Shown here: positions 51,612 through 61,394 of the stretch, piece by piece | How the letters are laid out: each line of letters starts with the position of its first letter | Position numbering within the stretch: the first letter of the stretch is position 1 | Assembly (NCBI RefSeq): GCF_002025255.2 | Contig: NZ_CP054587.1 | Coordinates: forward strand, 992,001 to 1,056,000 | From: Halolamina sp. CBA1230 | GTDB lineage: Archaea; Halobacteriota; Halobacteria; Halobacteriales; Haloferacaceae | Length of the DNA: 64,000 bases | Direction: 5' to 3' | Translations under genes and position numbers: made by a program | Notes under the pieces: model-generated | Database searches by the model: none | Told to the model about the DNA's origin: nothing | What the model saw: only the letters and a program-made list of their open reading frames with translations

Positions 51612-53831
51612 CTACTGGAACCCCAGGCGGTTGCCGCGGTCGACGTTCGCGCTGGAGCTGCCGCGGAACTCCTCCTCGACGTCCTCGTAGTAGCTCATCA
51701 GGTCGTCGGTGATCGTCGGCCGCACCGCCTCGATCGCCTGCCGGAAGTGGCGCATCTCCACCTCGTCGGCGTCGTCGGACTCCCGCAGCGCCTCGATGGC
51801 GGCCTCCCGACAGATCGACTCCAGATCGGAGCCGACGTAGCCGTCGGTGATCTCGGCGACCTCCTTCAGGCTCACGTCCGGCGCCAGCGGCGTGTCCCCG
51901 GTGTGGATCTGGAGGATCTGCTCGCGGCCGTCCTGGTCGGGCGAGCCGACCATCACGAGCCGGTCGAACCGCCCCGAGCGGATCAGCGCGGGGTCGATCA
52001 TGTCCGGGCGGTTGGTGGCGCCGATCACCATCACCTCGCCCATCTCCTCGAGCCCGTCGAGCTCGGTGAGGAGCTGGTTCACGACGCGCTCGGAGACGTT
52101 CGTCCCCGCCTGCTCACCCCGACTCGGCGCGAGCGAGTCGAGCTCGTCGAAGAAGATCACGGTGGGCGAGACCTGTCGCGCCTTGCGGAACGTCTGGCGG
52201 ATCGCCTTCTCGGACTCGCCGACCCACTTCGAGAGCAGCTGCGGGCCCCGCACCGAGATGAAGTTGGCGTTGGTCTCGTTGGCCACCGCCTTCGCCATCA
52301 GCGTCTTCCCCGTGCCGGGCGGGCCGTACAGGAGTACGCCCTTCGGCGCCTCGACGCCCATGCGTTCGAACTTCTCCGGGCTCGAGAGCGGCCACTCGAC
52401 GGCCTCCTTCACCTGCTGTTTGGGGTCGGTCAGGCCGCCAACGTCGTCCCAGGAGATCTTGGGGAGCTCGACCAGCACCTCCCGCATCGCGCTGGGCTCG
52501 ACCTCGTTGAGCGCGCCGCGGAAGTCCTCCCGCTTGACGATCATGCGGTCGATCAGGCTGGGTGGCACCTCCTCCTCGTCGAGATCGATCTCGGGGAGGT
52601 AGCGCCGCAGCGCCTTCATCGCGGCCTCCTTGCTGAGGCTCTCGATGTCGGCGCCGACGAACCCGTGGGTCTCGGCGGCGAGGTGGTCGAGGTCGATGTC
52701 GTCCGACAGCGGCATCCCGCGGCTGTGGATCTGGAGGATCTCTTTGCGCCCGGTCTCGTCGGGGACGCCGATCTCGATCTCGCGGTCGAACCGGCCCGGG
52801 CGACGGAGCGCGGGGTCGACGCTGTCGACGCGGTTGGTCGCGCCGATGACGATCACCTGCCCGCGGGAGTCGAGCCCGTCCATCATCGTCAGCAGCTGGG
52901 CGACGACGCGGCGCTCGACCTCGCCGGTCACGTCCTCACGCTTCGGCGCGATGGAGTCGAGCTCGTCGATGAACACGATCGCGGGGCTCTCCTCCTTGGC
53001 GTCCTCGAAGATCTCCCTGAGCTGCTGTTCGGACTCACCGTAGTACTTCGAGATGATCTCCGGGCCCGCGATGGAGAAGAAACTCGCGGAGGTCTCGTTG
53101 GCGACCGCCTTCGCGAGCAGCGTCTTCCCCGTGCCGGGCGGGCCGTGGAGCAACACCCCCTGGGGCGGCTCGATGCCGAGCTTCTTGAAGATCTGGGGGT
53201 GTTTCATCGGCAGTTCGACCATCTCCCGGACGCGCTGGATCTCGTCCTCGAGGCCGCCGATGTCCTCGTAGGTGATCCCGCCGCCGGTCTTGTCGTACCC
53301 CGAGATGGGCTCCTCGCGGAGCTCCACGTCGGTCTCCTCGGTGATCAGGCAGACGCCGTCGGGCTCGGTGTCGACGGCGATCAGCGGGATCGCCTGCCCG
53401 GGCGAGCGCATGAACGGGTGGTTCGTGCTCGACATCACGGGGACGATGTCGCGCTCGACCACCGGGCGCTTGAGGATCTGCCGTTTCACCATGCCGGCGG
53501 CCTCGGAGCCGAACTGCACCGACGCCTCCTCCGGCGGCGCGAGCGTGAGCGACTCGGCGGTCTCGGCCTCGGCCTTGCGGATCGTGACGCGCTCGCCGAT
53601 GCTCACGTCGGCGTTCTGCCGAGTGAACCCGTCGATTCGGACGGTGTCGGTGTTCCAGTCCTGACGGTCGGCACGCCAGACCTTCGCAGCCGTCGTTTCG
53701 GCGCCCTCGATCTCGATGATGTCGCCGGGGGAGAGCTTGAGATGCAGCAGGGTGTCGGGGTCGAGCCGAGCGATGCCGCGGCCCGAATCGTTCGGGTACG
53801 CTTTCGCGACTTCTAGTTGAACTTCGTTCAT
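51612..53831 (-). CDS. cdc48: Cdc48/p97-type AAA+ ATPase
   Basis: A 739-residue unfoldase. The N-domain comprises double-psi barrel plus second subdomain ([40 protein letters not shown]). Two AAA+ modules follow, each complete: Walker [18 protein letters not shown] with [11 protein letters not shown], and [17 protein letters not shown] with [11 protein letters not shown], plus arginine fingers in [13 protein letters not shown] and [12 protein letters not shown]. It extracts and unfolds proteins for the proteasome. The length and order match archaeal Cdc48 (VAT). Confidence 0.96.
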   Translation of the reverse strand: MNEVQLEVAKAYPNDSGRGIARLDPDTLLHLKLSPGDIIEIEGAETTAAKVWRADRQDWNTDTVRIDGFTRQNADVSIGERVTIRKAEAETAESLTLAPPEEASVQFGSEAAGMVKRQILKRPVVERDIVPVMSSTNHPFMRSPGQAIPLIAVDTEPDGVCLITEETDVELREEPISGYDKTGGGITYEDIGGLEDEIQRVREMVELPMKHPQIFKKLGIEPPQGVLLHGPPGTGKTLLAKAVANETSASFFSIAGPEIISKYYGESEQQLREIFEDAKEESPAIVFIDELDSIAPKREDVTGEVERRVVAQLLTMMDGLDSRGQVIVIGATNRVDSVDPALRRPGRFDREIEIGVPDETGRKEILQIHSRGMPLSDDIDLDHLAAETHGFVGADIESLSKEAAMKALRRYLPEIDLDEEEVPPSLIDRMIVKREDFRGALNEVEPSAMREVLVELPKISWDDVGGLTDPKQQVKEAVEWPLSSPEKFERMGVEAPKGVLLYGPPGTGKTLMAKAVANETNANFISVRGPQLLSKWVGESEKAIRQTFRKARQVSPTVIFFDELDSLAPSRGEQAGTNVSERVVNQLLTELDGLEEMGEVMVIGATNRPDMIDPALIRSGRFDRLVMVGSPDQDGREQILQIHTGDTPLAPDVSLKEVAEITDGYVGSDLESICREAAIEALRESDDADEVEMRHFRQAIEAVRPTITDDLMSYYEDVEEEFRGSSSANVDRGNRLGFQ

Positions 53832-53978
53832 GGGTGACCCGGAGTGAGTTACGTGGAACCAAGGGGTGTCCGCGCATAAGTGTGGCGTTAGACCGGAGTT
53901 TCGTACACCACCTGGTCCGCTGAATCATCGCTCGTTCTCGGAGCGATTCGGGCGACGTGAACGGGCTCGCTCCCGCCC

Positions 53979-56243
53979 TCACGCGGTCGGGAGTTCGACC
54001 ACGTCGCCGCGCTCGCGGGCGTAATCGACGAACGCGTCGAAGGCGTCGCCGGCGGTCACGGTGTCGGCGTCGCCCACGACGACGGCCTTCCGCCGCGCGC
54101 GGGTGAGCGCGACGTTGAACCGCCGCTCGTCGTCGAGAAAGCCGATCTCGTCGCGCGGGTTCGAGCGCACCAGCGAGACGAGCACCAGCTCCTTCTCGCG
54201 GCCCTGGAACCCGTCGACAGTGTCGACTTCGAGCGCATCGGGCCGCCCGCCGAGGCGCTCGTCGAGTTCGTCCTCGGTCCGGCCGACCTGATCGTCGTAC
54301 GGCGAGATCACCGCGAGATCCGCGGGGTCGACACCCGCCGCGAGCGCGTCGGCCGCGAGGTCGGCGACCAGCTCCGCCTCGCGAGGGTTCTCCCGCGAGG
54401 GCGACCCTTCGCGCTGGTGTTCCGCGGCGTCGACGTTCGCGGTGTCGACGAACGTTAGCGGCTCGTCGGGGTCGAGGATCGGTCGCGTCGGTTCGGGGAG
54501 GTCGTCGGGTTCGACGCCGAGGCCGCGGAGCGTGTGGTCGCGGACCGACTCGGCGGCTTCGAGCGCGCCGTCGTAGAAGCGTTCGGCCGAGAACTCCTGG
54601 ATCGTCTCGTGCATCCGGTACTGGGTGCGGAGCAGCGAGCGCAGGTCGTCGTGGTGCTCGGCGAGGCGCTCGAACAGCGTCTCGCGTAGTCCCTCGCGGG
54701 CGGCGTCCTCGTTCTGGACCGTCGGCGGGAGCTGTCGGTGGTCGCCGGCCATGACGACCCGGTCGGCCGAGGTGATCGGGATCAGGCAGGACGGCTCGAT
54801 GGCCTGGGTCGCCTCGTCGAGCACGAGCGTGTCGAACTCGAACCCCTCGAGCACGTCGCTCCCCGAGGTGGCGTTGGTCGTACAGACCACGTCAGCAGCC
54901 TCCAACACCTCGGCGACGGCTTCCTCTTCCAGTTCGTCGGCCCGGTCGAACAGCTCGTCCACTTCCTCGCGCCGTTCGAGCCAGTCGGCCATCTCCTCGA
55001 TCTTCTCGGCCGGGATCCCCCGCGAACTGCGACCCTCCTCGGCGAGTTCGCGGATGCGCTCGTCGGAGAGGCCGCGACGCCACTGCCCGGAGGGTTTCGT
55101 GAGGTCGTCGCGCTCCTCGAGTTCGTCGAGGGCGTCGAACGCCTCCTCGCGGGCCTCCCGCGAGCGCTGGTAGGCGTCGGTGGCCTCGACGCGCTCGTCC
55201 AGCGTGTGCTCGCGGAGCGTCGGCGTCACCCGCGCGGGGTGGCCGACGCGGACGACGTCCAGGTCCGTGTCGGCCAGTCGCTCGACGACGTTGTCGACCG
55301 CGGTGTTGGACGCCGCGGTCGCGAGCACGGACTCCCCGCGATCGACGCACTGCCGGATCACCTCGACTGCGGTGGTGGTCTTCCCGGTGCCGGGCGGGCC
55401 GTGGATCAGGTGGACGTCCTCGGTGCCGACCGCGCGGCGGACGGCCTCGCGCTGGGAGTCGTTCAGCGCGTCGTCGAAGAACCCCTCCACCTCGGCGGGT
55501 GAGGGGTCGGCGGGGTCGGCGACGCCCGCGAACACGTCCCGGAGGTGGGCGAGGGACGTCCCGTCCTCCGCCGCCAGCAGCGCGTCGAGGGCGTCCTGCA
55601 TCCGCTGGTAGGTCACGTCGTTGACGTAGAGGTCGATGCGGAGCTCGGAGCCGAACACGAACCCCGCCGGCTCGCCGTCGAAGGAGACGGTGACGGACTG
55701 GCCCGTCACCTGCGTCACGGTGCCCGTGGGGTTGTCGTCCCGCAGGGGGTCCTGCTTGGAGACCATCACGAGGTCGCCGACGCCGATCTCGGTCTCGGGC
55801 ATCCCGTCGTCGCGCTGGCGGACGAACTTCACCTCGTAGCCGCCGAGCCCCTCACCCTGGTCGCGGCCGTCGAGGTCGAGCACCGCGCGCCCCTTCGCCT
55901 CGCGTTCGCGACCGGAGAGCGAGCGGATCTCCTCCTCGTGGCGGCGCATCTCCGCCTCGCGCTCCATCTCGACGAGTTCGGTGTACTCGCGGACGTACTC
56001 GCGAACCGCCGCGAACGCGTCGTCGTGGCGGTGGACTGTCACCTCCGAGCGCCCGACGCGGCTCCCGTCCATCTCGTTCACGACGTCGTCGGCCGCGCCG
56101 TCGGCGAGTTCGACCGTCGCCTCGCCGTCCTCGATCTCGATGGTGCCGATATCGTCCGGCGAGACGCCGGCCTCGTTGACGAACGCGCCGACGACGTCGT
56201 CCGCTCCCTCTCCGTCGAGTCCGTGAACGACTACCGTCGACAT
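53979..56243 (-). CDS. Superfamily 1 helicase (UPF1/SMUBP2-like) with DbpA-like N-terminus
   Basis: A 754-residue helicase. Motif [16 protein letters not shown], Ia SNTAVDNVVERL, II LVLDEATQAIEP, III VMAGDHRQLPPTV, V/VI VDGFQGREKELVLVSLVRSN and NVALTRARRKAVVVGD give the UPF1/Dna2 group. A beta-barrel (VGDLVMVSKQDPLRDDNPTGTVTQVTG) precedes the motor. Residues 1-75 (GAFVNEAGVSPDDIGTIEIE, VTVHRH) follow the DbpA-type RNA-binding fold pattern, then a charged coiled stretch. It probably acts on RNA or DNA-RNA; the role is unknown. Single gene after Cdc48. Confidence 0.88.
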   Translation of the reverse strand: MSTVVVHGLDGEGADDVVGAFVNEAGVSPDDIGTIEIEDGEATVELADGAADDVVNEMDGSRVGRSEVTVHRHDDAFAAVREYVREYTELVEMEREAEMRRHEEEIRSLSGREREAKGRAVLDLDGRDQGEGLGGYEVKFVRQRDDGMPETEIGVGDLVMVSKQDPLRDDNPTGTVTQVTGQSVTVSFDGEPAGFVFGSELRIDLYVNDVTYQRMQDALDALLAAEDGTSLAHLRDVFAGVADPADPSPAEVEGFFDDALNDSQREAVRRAVGTEDVHLIHGPPGTGKTTTAVEVIRQCVDRGESVLATAASNTAVDNVVERLADTDLDVVRVGHPARVTPTLREHTLDERVEATDAYQRSREAREEAFDALDELEERDDLTKPSGQWRRGLSDERIRELAEEGRSSRGIPAEKIEEMADWLERREEVDELFDRADELEEEAVAEVLEAADVVCTTNATSGSDVLEGFEFDTLVLDEATQAIEPSCLIPITSADRVVMAGDHRQLPPTVQNEDAAREGLRETLFERLAEHHDDLRSLLRTQYRMHETIQEFSAERFYDGALEAAESVRDHTLRGLGVEPDDLPEPTRPILDPDEPLTFVDTANVDAAEHQREGSPSRENPREAELVADLAADALAAGVDPADLAVISPYDDQVGRTEDELDERLGGRPDALEVDTVDGFQGREKELVLVSLVRSNPRDEIGFLDDERRFNVALTRARRKAVVVGDADTVTAGDAFDAFVDYARERGDVVELPTA

Positions 56244-56341
56244 CCCGGGCGAGCAGTAACGGCGTCGACGGCTTAGGCGACACGGCCGCAGTCGGCCCGA
56301 CTCCCGAGCCCTTTCGTACTACCCCGCGTAACCCATGCGCA

Positions 56342-57037
56342 ATGAGCGACCCCGTCCCCACCGGCTGCGACCCGATCGACGACCTGCTCGGCGGCGGCTT
56401 CGAGCGCGGCACCGTCACGCAGGTGTACGGCGAACCGGCCGCGGGGAAAACCAACCTCGCGCTCGCGGCGGCGGTCGAGGCCGCCGTCGACGGCGGGCGC
56501 GCGCTGTACATCGACACCGAGGGGCTGTCGATCGACCGCTTCCGGCAGGTCGTCGACGGGAAGACCGACGACGCCGAGTTCGAGGACGTCGCCTCCCGCA
56601 TCGTGATCTCCGAGGCCCACGACTTCGAGGAGCAGGCCGAAGCCGTCCGTGACGCCGAGGAGTTCGCCGACACCGCGGACCTGATCGTGCTCGACTCCGC
56701 GACGGGGTTCTACCGGCTCGAGCGCGCGGGCGACGACGCCGGCGGCGAGTCGCTGCGGAAAGTCGCCAGCCAGATCACCCACCTGCTCTCGCTGGCCCGG
56801 AAACACGACCTCGCGGTCGTGATCACCAATCAGGTGTTCCGCGACCCCGACGCCGACCGAACCCGCGGGCTCGGCGGCAACACGCTGGAGCACTGGACCG
56901 GCGTGGTCCTCAGGCTGGAGCGGTTCCGCGGCGGGAACCGCCGGGCGGCGCTGGAGAAACACCGATCGAGGGCGACGGGCGAGACGGCGACGTTCCGGAT
57001 CGTCGAGGAGGGGCTGGAGTCGACCGAGGAGTTCTAA
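56342..57037 (+). CDS. radB: DNA repair and recombination protein RadB
   Basis: A 231-residue RecA-family protein lacking the N-terminal domain of RadA, as expected. It begins PTGCDPIDDLLGGGFERG; Walker A is GEPAAGKTN (about 30-38) and Walker B is LIVLDSATGFY. The C-terminal half has TNQVFRDPD and GGNTLEHWTGVVLRLER. It assists RadA in homologous recombination. TATA-like ctttcgta lies about 30 bp before the ATG. Its stop overlaps that of the convergent gene. Confidence 0.95.
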   Translation: MSDPVPTGCDPIDDLLGGGFERGTVTQVYGEPAAGKTNLALAAAVEAAVDGGRALYIDTEGLSIDRFRQVVDGKTDDAEFEDVASRIVISEAHDFEEQAEAVRDAEEFADTADLIVLDSATGFYRLERAGDDAGGESLRKVASQITHLLSLARKHDLAVVITNQVFRDPDADRTRGLGGNTLEHWTGVVLRLERFRGGNRRAALEKHRSRATGETATFRIVEEGLESTEEF

Positions 57038-57441
57038 GCCGGGTCCTTGCGCCCGAACTGGACCGCCAGCCAGCCGCCGAACCCTGCACCGATGCCGCCG
57101 GCGAGGTAGCCGACCGCGACGATCACCGTCGCAGCGATCACGCCCCCGCCGACCGCGATCGCTGTCGAGCCCAGCGACGCGAACCAGTCGGTCGAGTCGA
57201 ACAGGAACCAGACGAGCAGCGGGAGGGTGGCGACGGCACCCGCCCGCCCGCCGGCGGCGTAGGCGTCGACGTTCTCGGGGGCGAGGTAGCCCGCCACGAT
57301 GCCCGCGACGAACAGCAGCGGGCCGCCCTGGCCGGCCTGCGCGTAGACGGGGAGCGCCAGCGCCACGCCGACGGCGCCGCCGACGAGCGCAGGGCGCCAC
57401 AGCCGAGCGCGATCGGTGGAGGGAGGGTCAGTCGAGGACAT
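57034..57441 (-). CDS. DUF5518-like membrane protein
   Basis: A 135-residue protein with four hydrophobic helices. The pattern PALVGGAVGVALALP, FVAGIVAGYLAPENVDAYAAGGRAGAVATLPL and VGYLAGGIGAGFGGWLAV is typical of the haloarchaeal DUF5518 group. Function unknown. The ATG at 57441 fits a TATA-like gattttt 28 bp upstream; the longer frame to 57510 was rejected. Confidence 0.75.
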   Translation of the reverse strand: MSSTDPPSTDRARLWRPALVGGAVGVALALPVYAQAGQGGPLLFVAGIVAGYLAPENVDAYAAGGRAGAVATLPLLVWFLFDSTDWFASLGSTAIAVGGGVIAATVIVAVGYLAGGIGAGFGGWLAVQFGRKDPA

Positions 57442-57747
57442 GCCGGAAAGCTGGCGCTCCAGTAGCAAAAATCCGGAGGTCGCTCGCGTCGGGTAGTACA
57501 GATAGTCCACTCACCGCGAGCGACCGAAGGGAGCGAGCGGGCCAAGAGCCGACCGGAGTTCCCGCGAGCGAAGCGAGCGGGAGCACGAGAGAGTGATACG
57601 AGAGGCGCAACCGCGCCTCTCGGCATGACGAGAGAGCTTTGCTCTCTCGAACCACTTCGCTCTCTCGGAGGGAGGCTCGCAGGCTTTTGGCCGAGCTTTT
57701 GCAAGGGCCCTCCGGGGCCCGCAGCAAAAGGTCGAAGCGTCGGGGTT
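57442..57747. repeat. Intergenic hairpin cluster
   Basis: 306 bp between two minus-strand genes. It contains gagcgaagcgagcggg-type units (57564-57581); a 10 bp stem CGAGAGGCGC/GCGCCTCTCG (57599-57608 with 57613-57622, loop aacc); a 9 bp stem CGAGAGAGC/GCTCTCTCG (57629-57637 with 57641-57649); and a larger fold with cttttgc (57695-57701) and gcagcaaaag (57721-57730) around GGGCCC-tccg-GGGCCC (57705-57720). The 9 bp hairpin also occurs in the element at 24468-24487. No coding frame seen. Confidence 0.6.
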
Positions 57748-58908
57748 CTATAGTTCGTTCAGCTTCCGCATCAGCTGGCCGCGGTACTCCTCGTCGGCTT
57801 TCACGCCCTTGAGTTCGAGCACGTTCCGCTCCAGGCGGTCGAGCGCGACGTGGAAGGCGTGCTCGGCGCCGTACCCCTCGCCGGAGCCGGCGACCTGGCC
57901 CTGCGTGGTGCGCAGGCGGATCTGGCAGCGCAGCAGCGGCGTCCCGCGGAGCTTCTCCTTGTGCTGGGTGAAGCGCACGTGGGCGTGGAGCACGTTCATC
58001 TCCTGGAACTTGTCCGCGACGCTGGTGATGTCCGCGACGATATCCTCGCGGGAGAGCACGTCCAGCAGGTTGACGTTCGTGATCTGGACGTCCATCGACT
58101 CCTCCTCGGTGTGGGTCAGCGCGCGGAGCACGTCGGTCTTGGTGATGACGCCCTCGATCTCGGCACCGTCGGGCGTCGCCGTCACGACCAGCCCCGAGAT
58201 CCCGTTCTCGAACATCACCGACATCGCCTCGTCGACGGTCTCGCCGGCGGTGATGGTGTTCACCGGGCTCGACATCAGGTCGTAGACGGGGATGTCGAGC
58301 ATGCGCTCGAGCTCGCCGCTGCGGTCGCCCTCACCCTGTCGCTCCTCGTCGCGGACCGCGAAGTCGACGATGTCGTTGGTGGTGACGATCCCCGTGAGCT
58401 CGCCGGCCTCGTTCACGACCGGGAGCCGCGAGATCCCGTTCTCGCGCAGGCGGTTGATCGCTTTGCCGACGTGGTCGTCCTCGGTGACGGTGACGACCGA
58501 CTCGGAGGCGATATCGCCGACCGTGATCGCTTCGAGGTTCTCGTGGACCGCACGCAGGATATCGTCGGCGGTCACGACGCCCCAGAGGTTCTCCCCCTCG
58601 TAGACGGGGGCGATCTTCACGTCGCCCTCGACGAGCACGCGACAGACCTCGCGCACGTCGTCGTAGCGGCGCACCTTGGGCGGGCTCCCGCCGCTGCGTG
58701 ACGAACGGACGATGGCCCCGGCCTTGGTGTCGTCCTCGACGTGGGACTGGATCAGCTGTTTCTCGCGGATCACGCCGATGCAGTCGCCGTCGTCCATGAC
58801 GACGATCCCTTTCGGGTTCTCCCGCTCGAACCGTGACCGGACTTTCGCGACGCGGGTGTCGGCATCGACCTCGACGAACTCCTCGACGGCGATATCGGAG
58901 ATGTCCAT
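57748..58908 (-). CDS. Four-CBS protein with ribosome-hibernation-factor-like C-terminus
   Basis: A 386-residue soluble protein. Four CBS motifs: about 5-55 (VEVDADTRVAKVRSRFERE), 65-120 (PVYEGENLWGVVTADDIL), 125-185 (SRLPVVNEAGELTGIVTTNDIV) and 205-268 (GISGLVVTATPDGAEIEGVITKTDVL). Residues about 272-370 read MDVQITNVNLLDVLSREDIV, VRFTQHKEKLRG, LRCQIRLRTTQGQVAGSGEG, and AFHVALDRLERNVLEL. These have the strand-helix-strand-strand-strand-helix order of HPF/YfiA domains. CBS domains bind adenine nucleotides, so an energy-sensing ribosome or RNA-binding factor is possible. The start ATG at 58908 replaces a much longer open frame. Confidence 0.8.
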   Translation of the reverse strand: MDISDIAVEEFVEVDADTRVAKVRSRFERENPKGIVVMDDGDCIGVIREKQLIQSHVEDDTKAGAIVRSSRSGGSPPKVRRYDDVREVCRVLVEGDVKIAPVYEGENLWGVVTADDILRAVHENLEAITVGDIASESVVTVTEDDHVGKAINRLRENGISRLPVVNEAGELTGIVTTNDIVDFAVRDEERQGEGDRSGELERMLDIPVYDLMSSPVNTITAGETVDEAMSVMFENGISGLVVTATPDGAEIEGVITKTDVLRALTHTEEESMDVQITNVNLLDVLSREDIVADITSVADKFQEMNVLHAHVRFTQHKEKLRGTPLLRCQIRLRTTQGQVAGSGEGYGAEHAFHVALDRLERNVLELKGVKADEEYRGQLMRKLNEL

Positions 58909-59179
58909 AGACACCTTGCAGGTTCCCACGGCGTTGCCTTGAAGCTTATCGCCTCGGGACGACACCGTGACGCTTGCGTGTGGCGTGTTAGCGGAGGATT
59001 CCGACGGCGGCGCCCGATCGCGACCCCGGTGGCGCCGACGACCCCCCGGGTCGAAGGGCTCCCCCGCCGTCGATCGATCGTTCCAAAGTTCGCTCCCCGA
59101 GGTTCCTTCGATCCGCGCCACGAGCGGCTGGGGAGCGACGCGTAGGCGGGGGGTTCTTGTGGCTGGCTCCCGCAGGTCG

Positions 59180-59992
59180 ATGACCATGCACGAACACGGA
59201 GCGACCGGTCGCGCCGCGCTCGCCCGCCGGGCGGCCGTCGCGGGCGGCGACGTCGCGAAGGAGTTCTTCCGCACCGGCGTCGCCGTCGAGACGAAGGCGG
59301 GGAAGACCGACGTGGTGACGGAGGCCGACCACGCGGCCCAGCGCGAGGTCGAGGAGATCATCCGCGAGGAGCGGCCCGACGAACCGATCGTCGGCGAGGA
59401 GGGCGACGCGCTCAAGTCGGTGCCGGAAACCGGGCCGGCGTGGATCGTCGACCCCATCGACGGCACGAACAGCTACGTCCGCGAACTCACGACCTGGGCC
59501 ACCGCGGTCGCCTGCGTCGTCGACGGCGAGCCGGTCGCGGCCTGTAACTCCCTGCCCGCGATGGACGACGTGTACACCGCCGACGGGGAGGCCGCCTACC
59601 GCAACGGCACCGAGATCTCGGTCTCCTCGGTGACCGACCCGGAACGCGCGGCAGTCGTCCCGACGGTCTGGTGGCCCCGCGAGCGCCGCGACGAGTACGC
59701 CCGCGCGTGTGAGGCGATCGTGACCCGCTTCGCCGACCTGCGACGCCCGGGCAGCGCACAGGCCGCGCTCGCGATGGTCGCCGCCGGCTCGGTCGAGGGC
59801 GTGATCACCAACGTCCAGACGAAGCCCTGGGACACGATCTCGGGCGTCCACCTCGTCCGGCAGGCCGGCGGGGAAGTGACCGACCTCCGCGGGGAGCCGT
59901 GGCGCCACGACGCCCGCGGGCTGGTGGTCTCGAACGGCGAACTCCACGACGAGATGCTCGAGGCGGCGCAGGCGATCGACGACGCGTGCTGA
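59180..59992 (+). CDS. Inositol monophosphatase family protein
   Basis: A 270-residue Mg-dependent phosphatase. Metal site: Glu73 in PIVGEEGD, Asp91 and Asp94 in WIVDPIDGTNSY, and Asp in KPWDTISGVHLVRQAGG. It hydrolyses inositol phosphates, fructose-1,6-bisphosphate or related esters; the specificity cannot be read from sequence. The ATG at 59180 is supported by a TATA-like gttctt about 27 bp before it. It is divergent from the CBS gene. Confidence 0.9.
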   Translation: MTMHEHGATGRAALARRAAVAGGDVAKEFFRTGVAVETKAGKTDVVTEADHAAQREVEEIIREERPDEPIVGEEGDALKSVPETGPAWIVDPIDGTNSYVRELTTWATAVACVVDGEPVAACNSLPAMDDVYTADGEAAYRNGTEISVSSVTDPERAAVVPTVWWPRERRDEYARACEAIVTRFADLRRPGSAQAALAMVAAGSVEGVITNVQTKPWDTISGVHLVRQAGGEVTDLRGEPWRHDARGLVVSNGELHDEMLEAAQAIDDAC

Positions 59993-60556
59993 TTCTCGGC
60001 GGCGTTCTGGTGTGGTTCGGTGGAGGCAACGTTAACGAGAATCGTCTCTGTGGATTCCTCAGTCATTGCTTGCGGCTGCGGTGGCGCGAGGGCGGGCACG
60101 GCCTTGTGCCGTGCCTCAGCGCGAGGGACGATCGAGCGAACGGATGTGAGCGAGTGAGTCGGCTGGGGAGGTATGTGGGCTGTGCGGTCTGGGTGGGACT
60201 GAAAGGGGCAGTTCGCTCGGCGATGGCGGACGACGCAAGCACCGCAGCGGAGTGAACGAAGCGAACGGAGCGAGGCGCGCAGCGAGTCCCCCGAGCCGAG
60301 CGAACTGGGGCTTTCACCGTGTTGTCGCCCCTGCTCGCCAACTCCGGAAACGAAACTAACTCCGAGTCGACAGAGGCTTTCACGGTGTTGTCGACCACAG
60401 TCGAAGCTACGACACGAGAGACACCTAACGAATACGAATAACCCGTATCTTACCCAGTCCCACTACTGAAACACCTCTCACCGAAAATCTTCCTTCCAGA
60501 TAAGAATCGCCGCCACAGTCACAACCGCAAAGAGCCTCCACCCCGGACCCCCACCC
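59993..60556. other. Intergenic region (564 bp)
   Basis: It holds the dispersed element copy 2 (60078-60225), followed by gaacgaagcgaacggagcgag-like units (about 60254-60275). A direct repeat ggctttcac(c/g)gtgttgtcg lies at 60310-60328 and 60371-60389. An inverted atacg/cgtat pair lies at about 60431-60452. The Lrp-type gene promoter should lie at the right end, but I see no clear TATA. No coding frame is convincing. Confidence 0.55.
60078..60225 (+). ncRNA. Dispersed structured element, copy 2
   Basis: Begins gcggtggcgcga and has an 8 bp hairpin GGCACGGC/GCCGTGCC (60095-60102 with 60108-60115, loop CTTGT). It then shows cagcgcgagg, a 26 bp block (60146-60171) identical to 24509-24534, tgtgggctgtgcgg (60174-60187) and a gactgaaaggggcag motif. 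Compared with copy 1 the hairpin arms differ but stay paired, which suggests selection on RNA structure. Function unknown. Confidence 0.5.
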
Positions 60557-61006
60557 ATGGAACTCGACGAGACGGACCGGCAGATCCTCCGCATCCTCCA
60601 GGAGGACGCCCGGACCCCGTTCAGCGAGGTGGCGCGCCGGATCGACATGTCCAGCGCGACCGTCCACGACCGGGTGAACCGCATGGAGGAGGAGGGCGTC
60701 ATCCAGGGGTACCACGCGAGCGTCGACGCCGACGCGGTGGGGTACAGCGTGAGCGCGTTCGTCGGCCTCCGCACCGAACAGGGCCGCGAGGAGGAGGCGC
60801 TGGCTCACCTGGCCGGGCTCTCCGAGGTGAAGGAGGTCCACCTCACCACCGGGCAGTGGGACGTGATGGTGCGGGTCCACGCCGAGGACACCGACGGGCT
60901 CCGGGACCTGATGTTCGACCACATCGCCGACACCGAGGGGTTCACGCGATCACAGACGATGGTCGTCCTGGGCACCGACTACGAGGCCGACGGGTTGCCG
61001 ATCTGA
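60557..61006 (+). CDS. Lrp/AsnC family transcriptional regulator
   Basis: A 149-residue regulator. HTH: LDETDRQILRILQEDARTPFSEVARRIDMSSATVHDRVNRMEEEG (1-50), then the RAM (ligand-binding) domain with VSAFVGLRTEQG, LSEVKEVHLTTGQWDVMVRVHAED and GFTRSQTMVVLG. It likely senses an amino acid. Single gene, convergent with the TRAM protein. Confidence 0.93.
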   Translation: MELDETDRQILRILQEDARTPFSEVARRIDMSSATVHDRVNRMEEEGVIQGYHASVDADAVGYSVSAFVGLRTEQGREEEALAHLAGLSEVKEVHLTTGQWDVMVRVHAEDTDGLRDLMFDHIADTEGFTRSQTMVVLGTDYEADGLPI

Positions 61007-61025
61007 CTCGGGCAATCGCCGGAAC

Positions 61026-61394
61026 TCAGCCGTCGACGTACTCCGCCTGTGCGGAGGTGCGCTCCTCCCCGAACGAGACGACCTCGGCGTCGATCACGTC
61101 GCCGACGTCGGCGCTGTCGGGCACGTCGTTCACGAAGATCACGAACCCCTGCTTCTTGCAGACCGCGACCTCCTCGCCCGAGTGGTGGGTTTTGAACTCC
61201 TTGATGCCCACCGAGACGCGGTCGCCGACGTCGACCGGCGGCTCCCGCTCGGTGGCTTCCTCGTGAGCCTGCTGGGACTGCTCGCGCTGGGCTTTCGCGA
61301 CCCCGTCGGCCTTCCCCTTCTGGTAGGCGGCGTAGACCGCGATCGCGGCGACGGCGACGCCGCCCGCCACGAGCATCGGTGTCGGAGTAACCAT
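61026..61394 (-). CDS. Membrane-anchored TRAM-domain protein
   Basis: A 122-residue protein. One N-terminal hydrophobic helix (MLVAGGVAVAAIAVYAAYQ) is followed by a charged Gln-rich linker and a TRAM domain (about 55-120: VDVGDRVSVGIKEFKTHHSGEEVAV, FVIFVNDVPDSADVGDVIDAEVVSFG). TRAM domains bind RNA; the membrane anchor would place it at the membrane surface. TATA-like agtaacgtt lies about 30 bp before the ATG at 61394. Confidence 0.78.
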   Translation of the reverse strand: MVTPTPMLVAGGVAVAAIAVYAAYQKGKADGVAKAQREQSQQAHEEATEREPPVDVGDRVSVGIKEFKTHHSGEEVAVCKKQGFVIFVNDVPDSADVGDVIDAEVVSFGEERTSAQAEYVDG

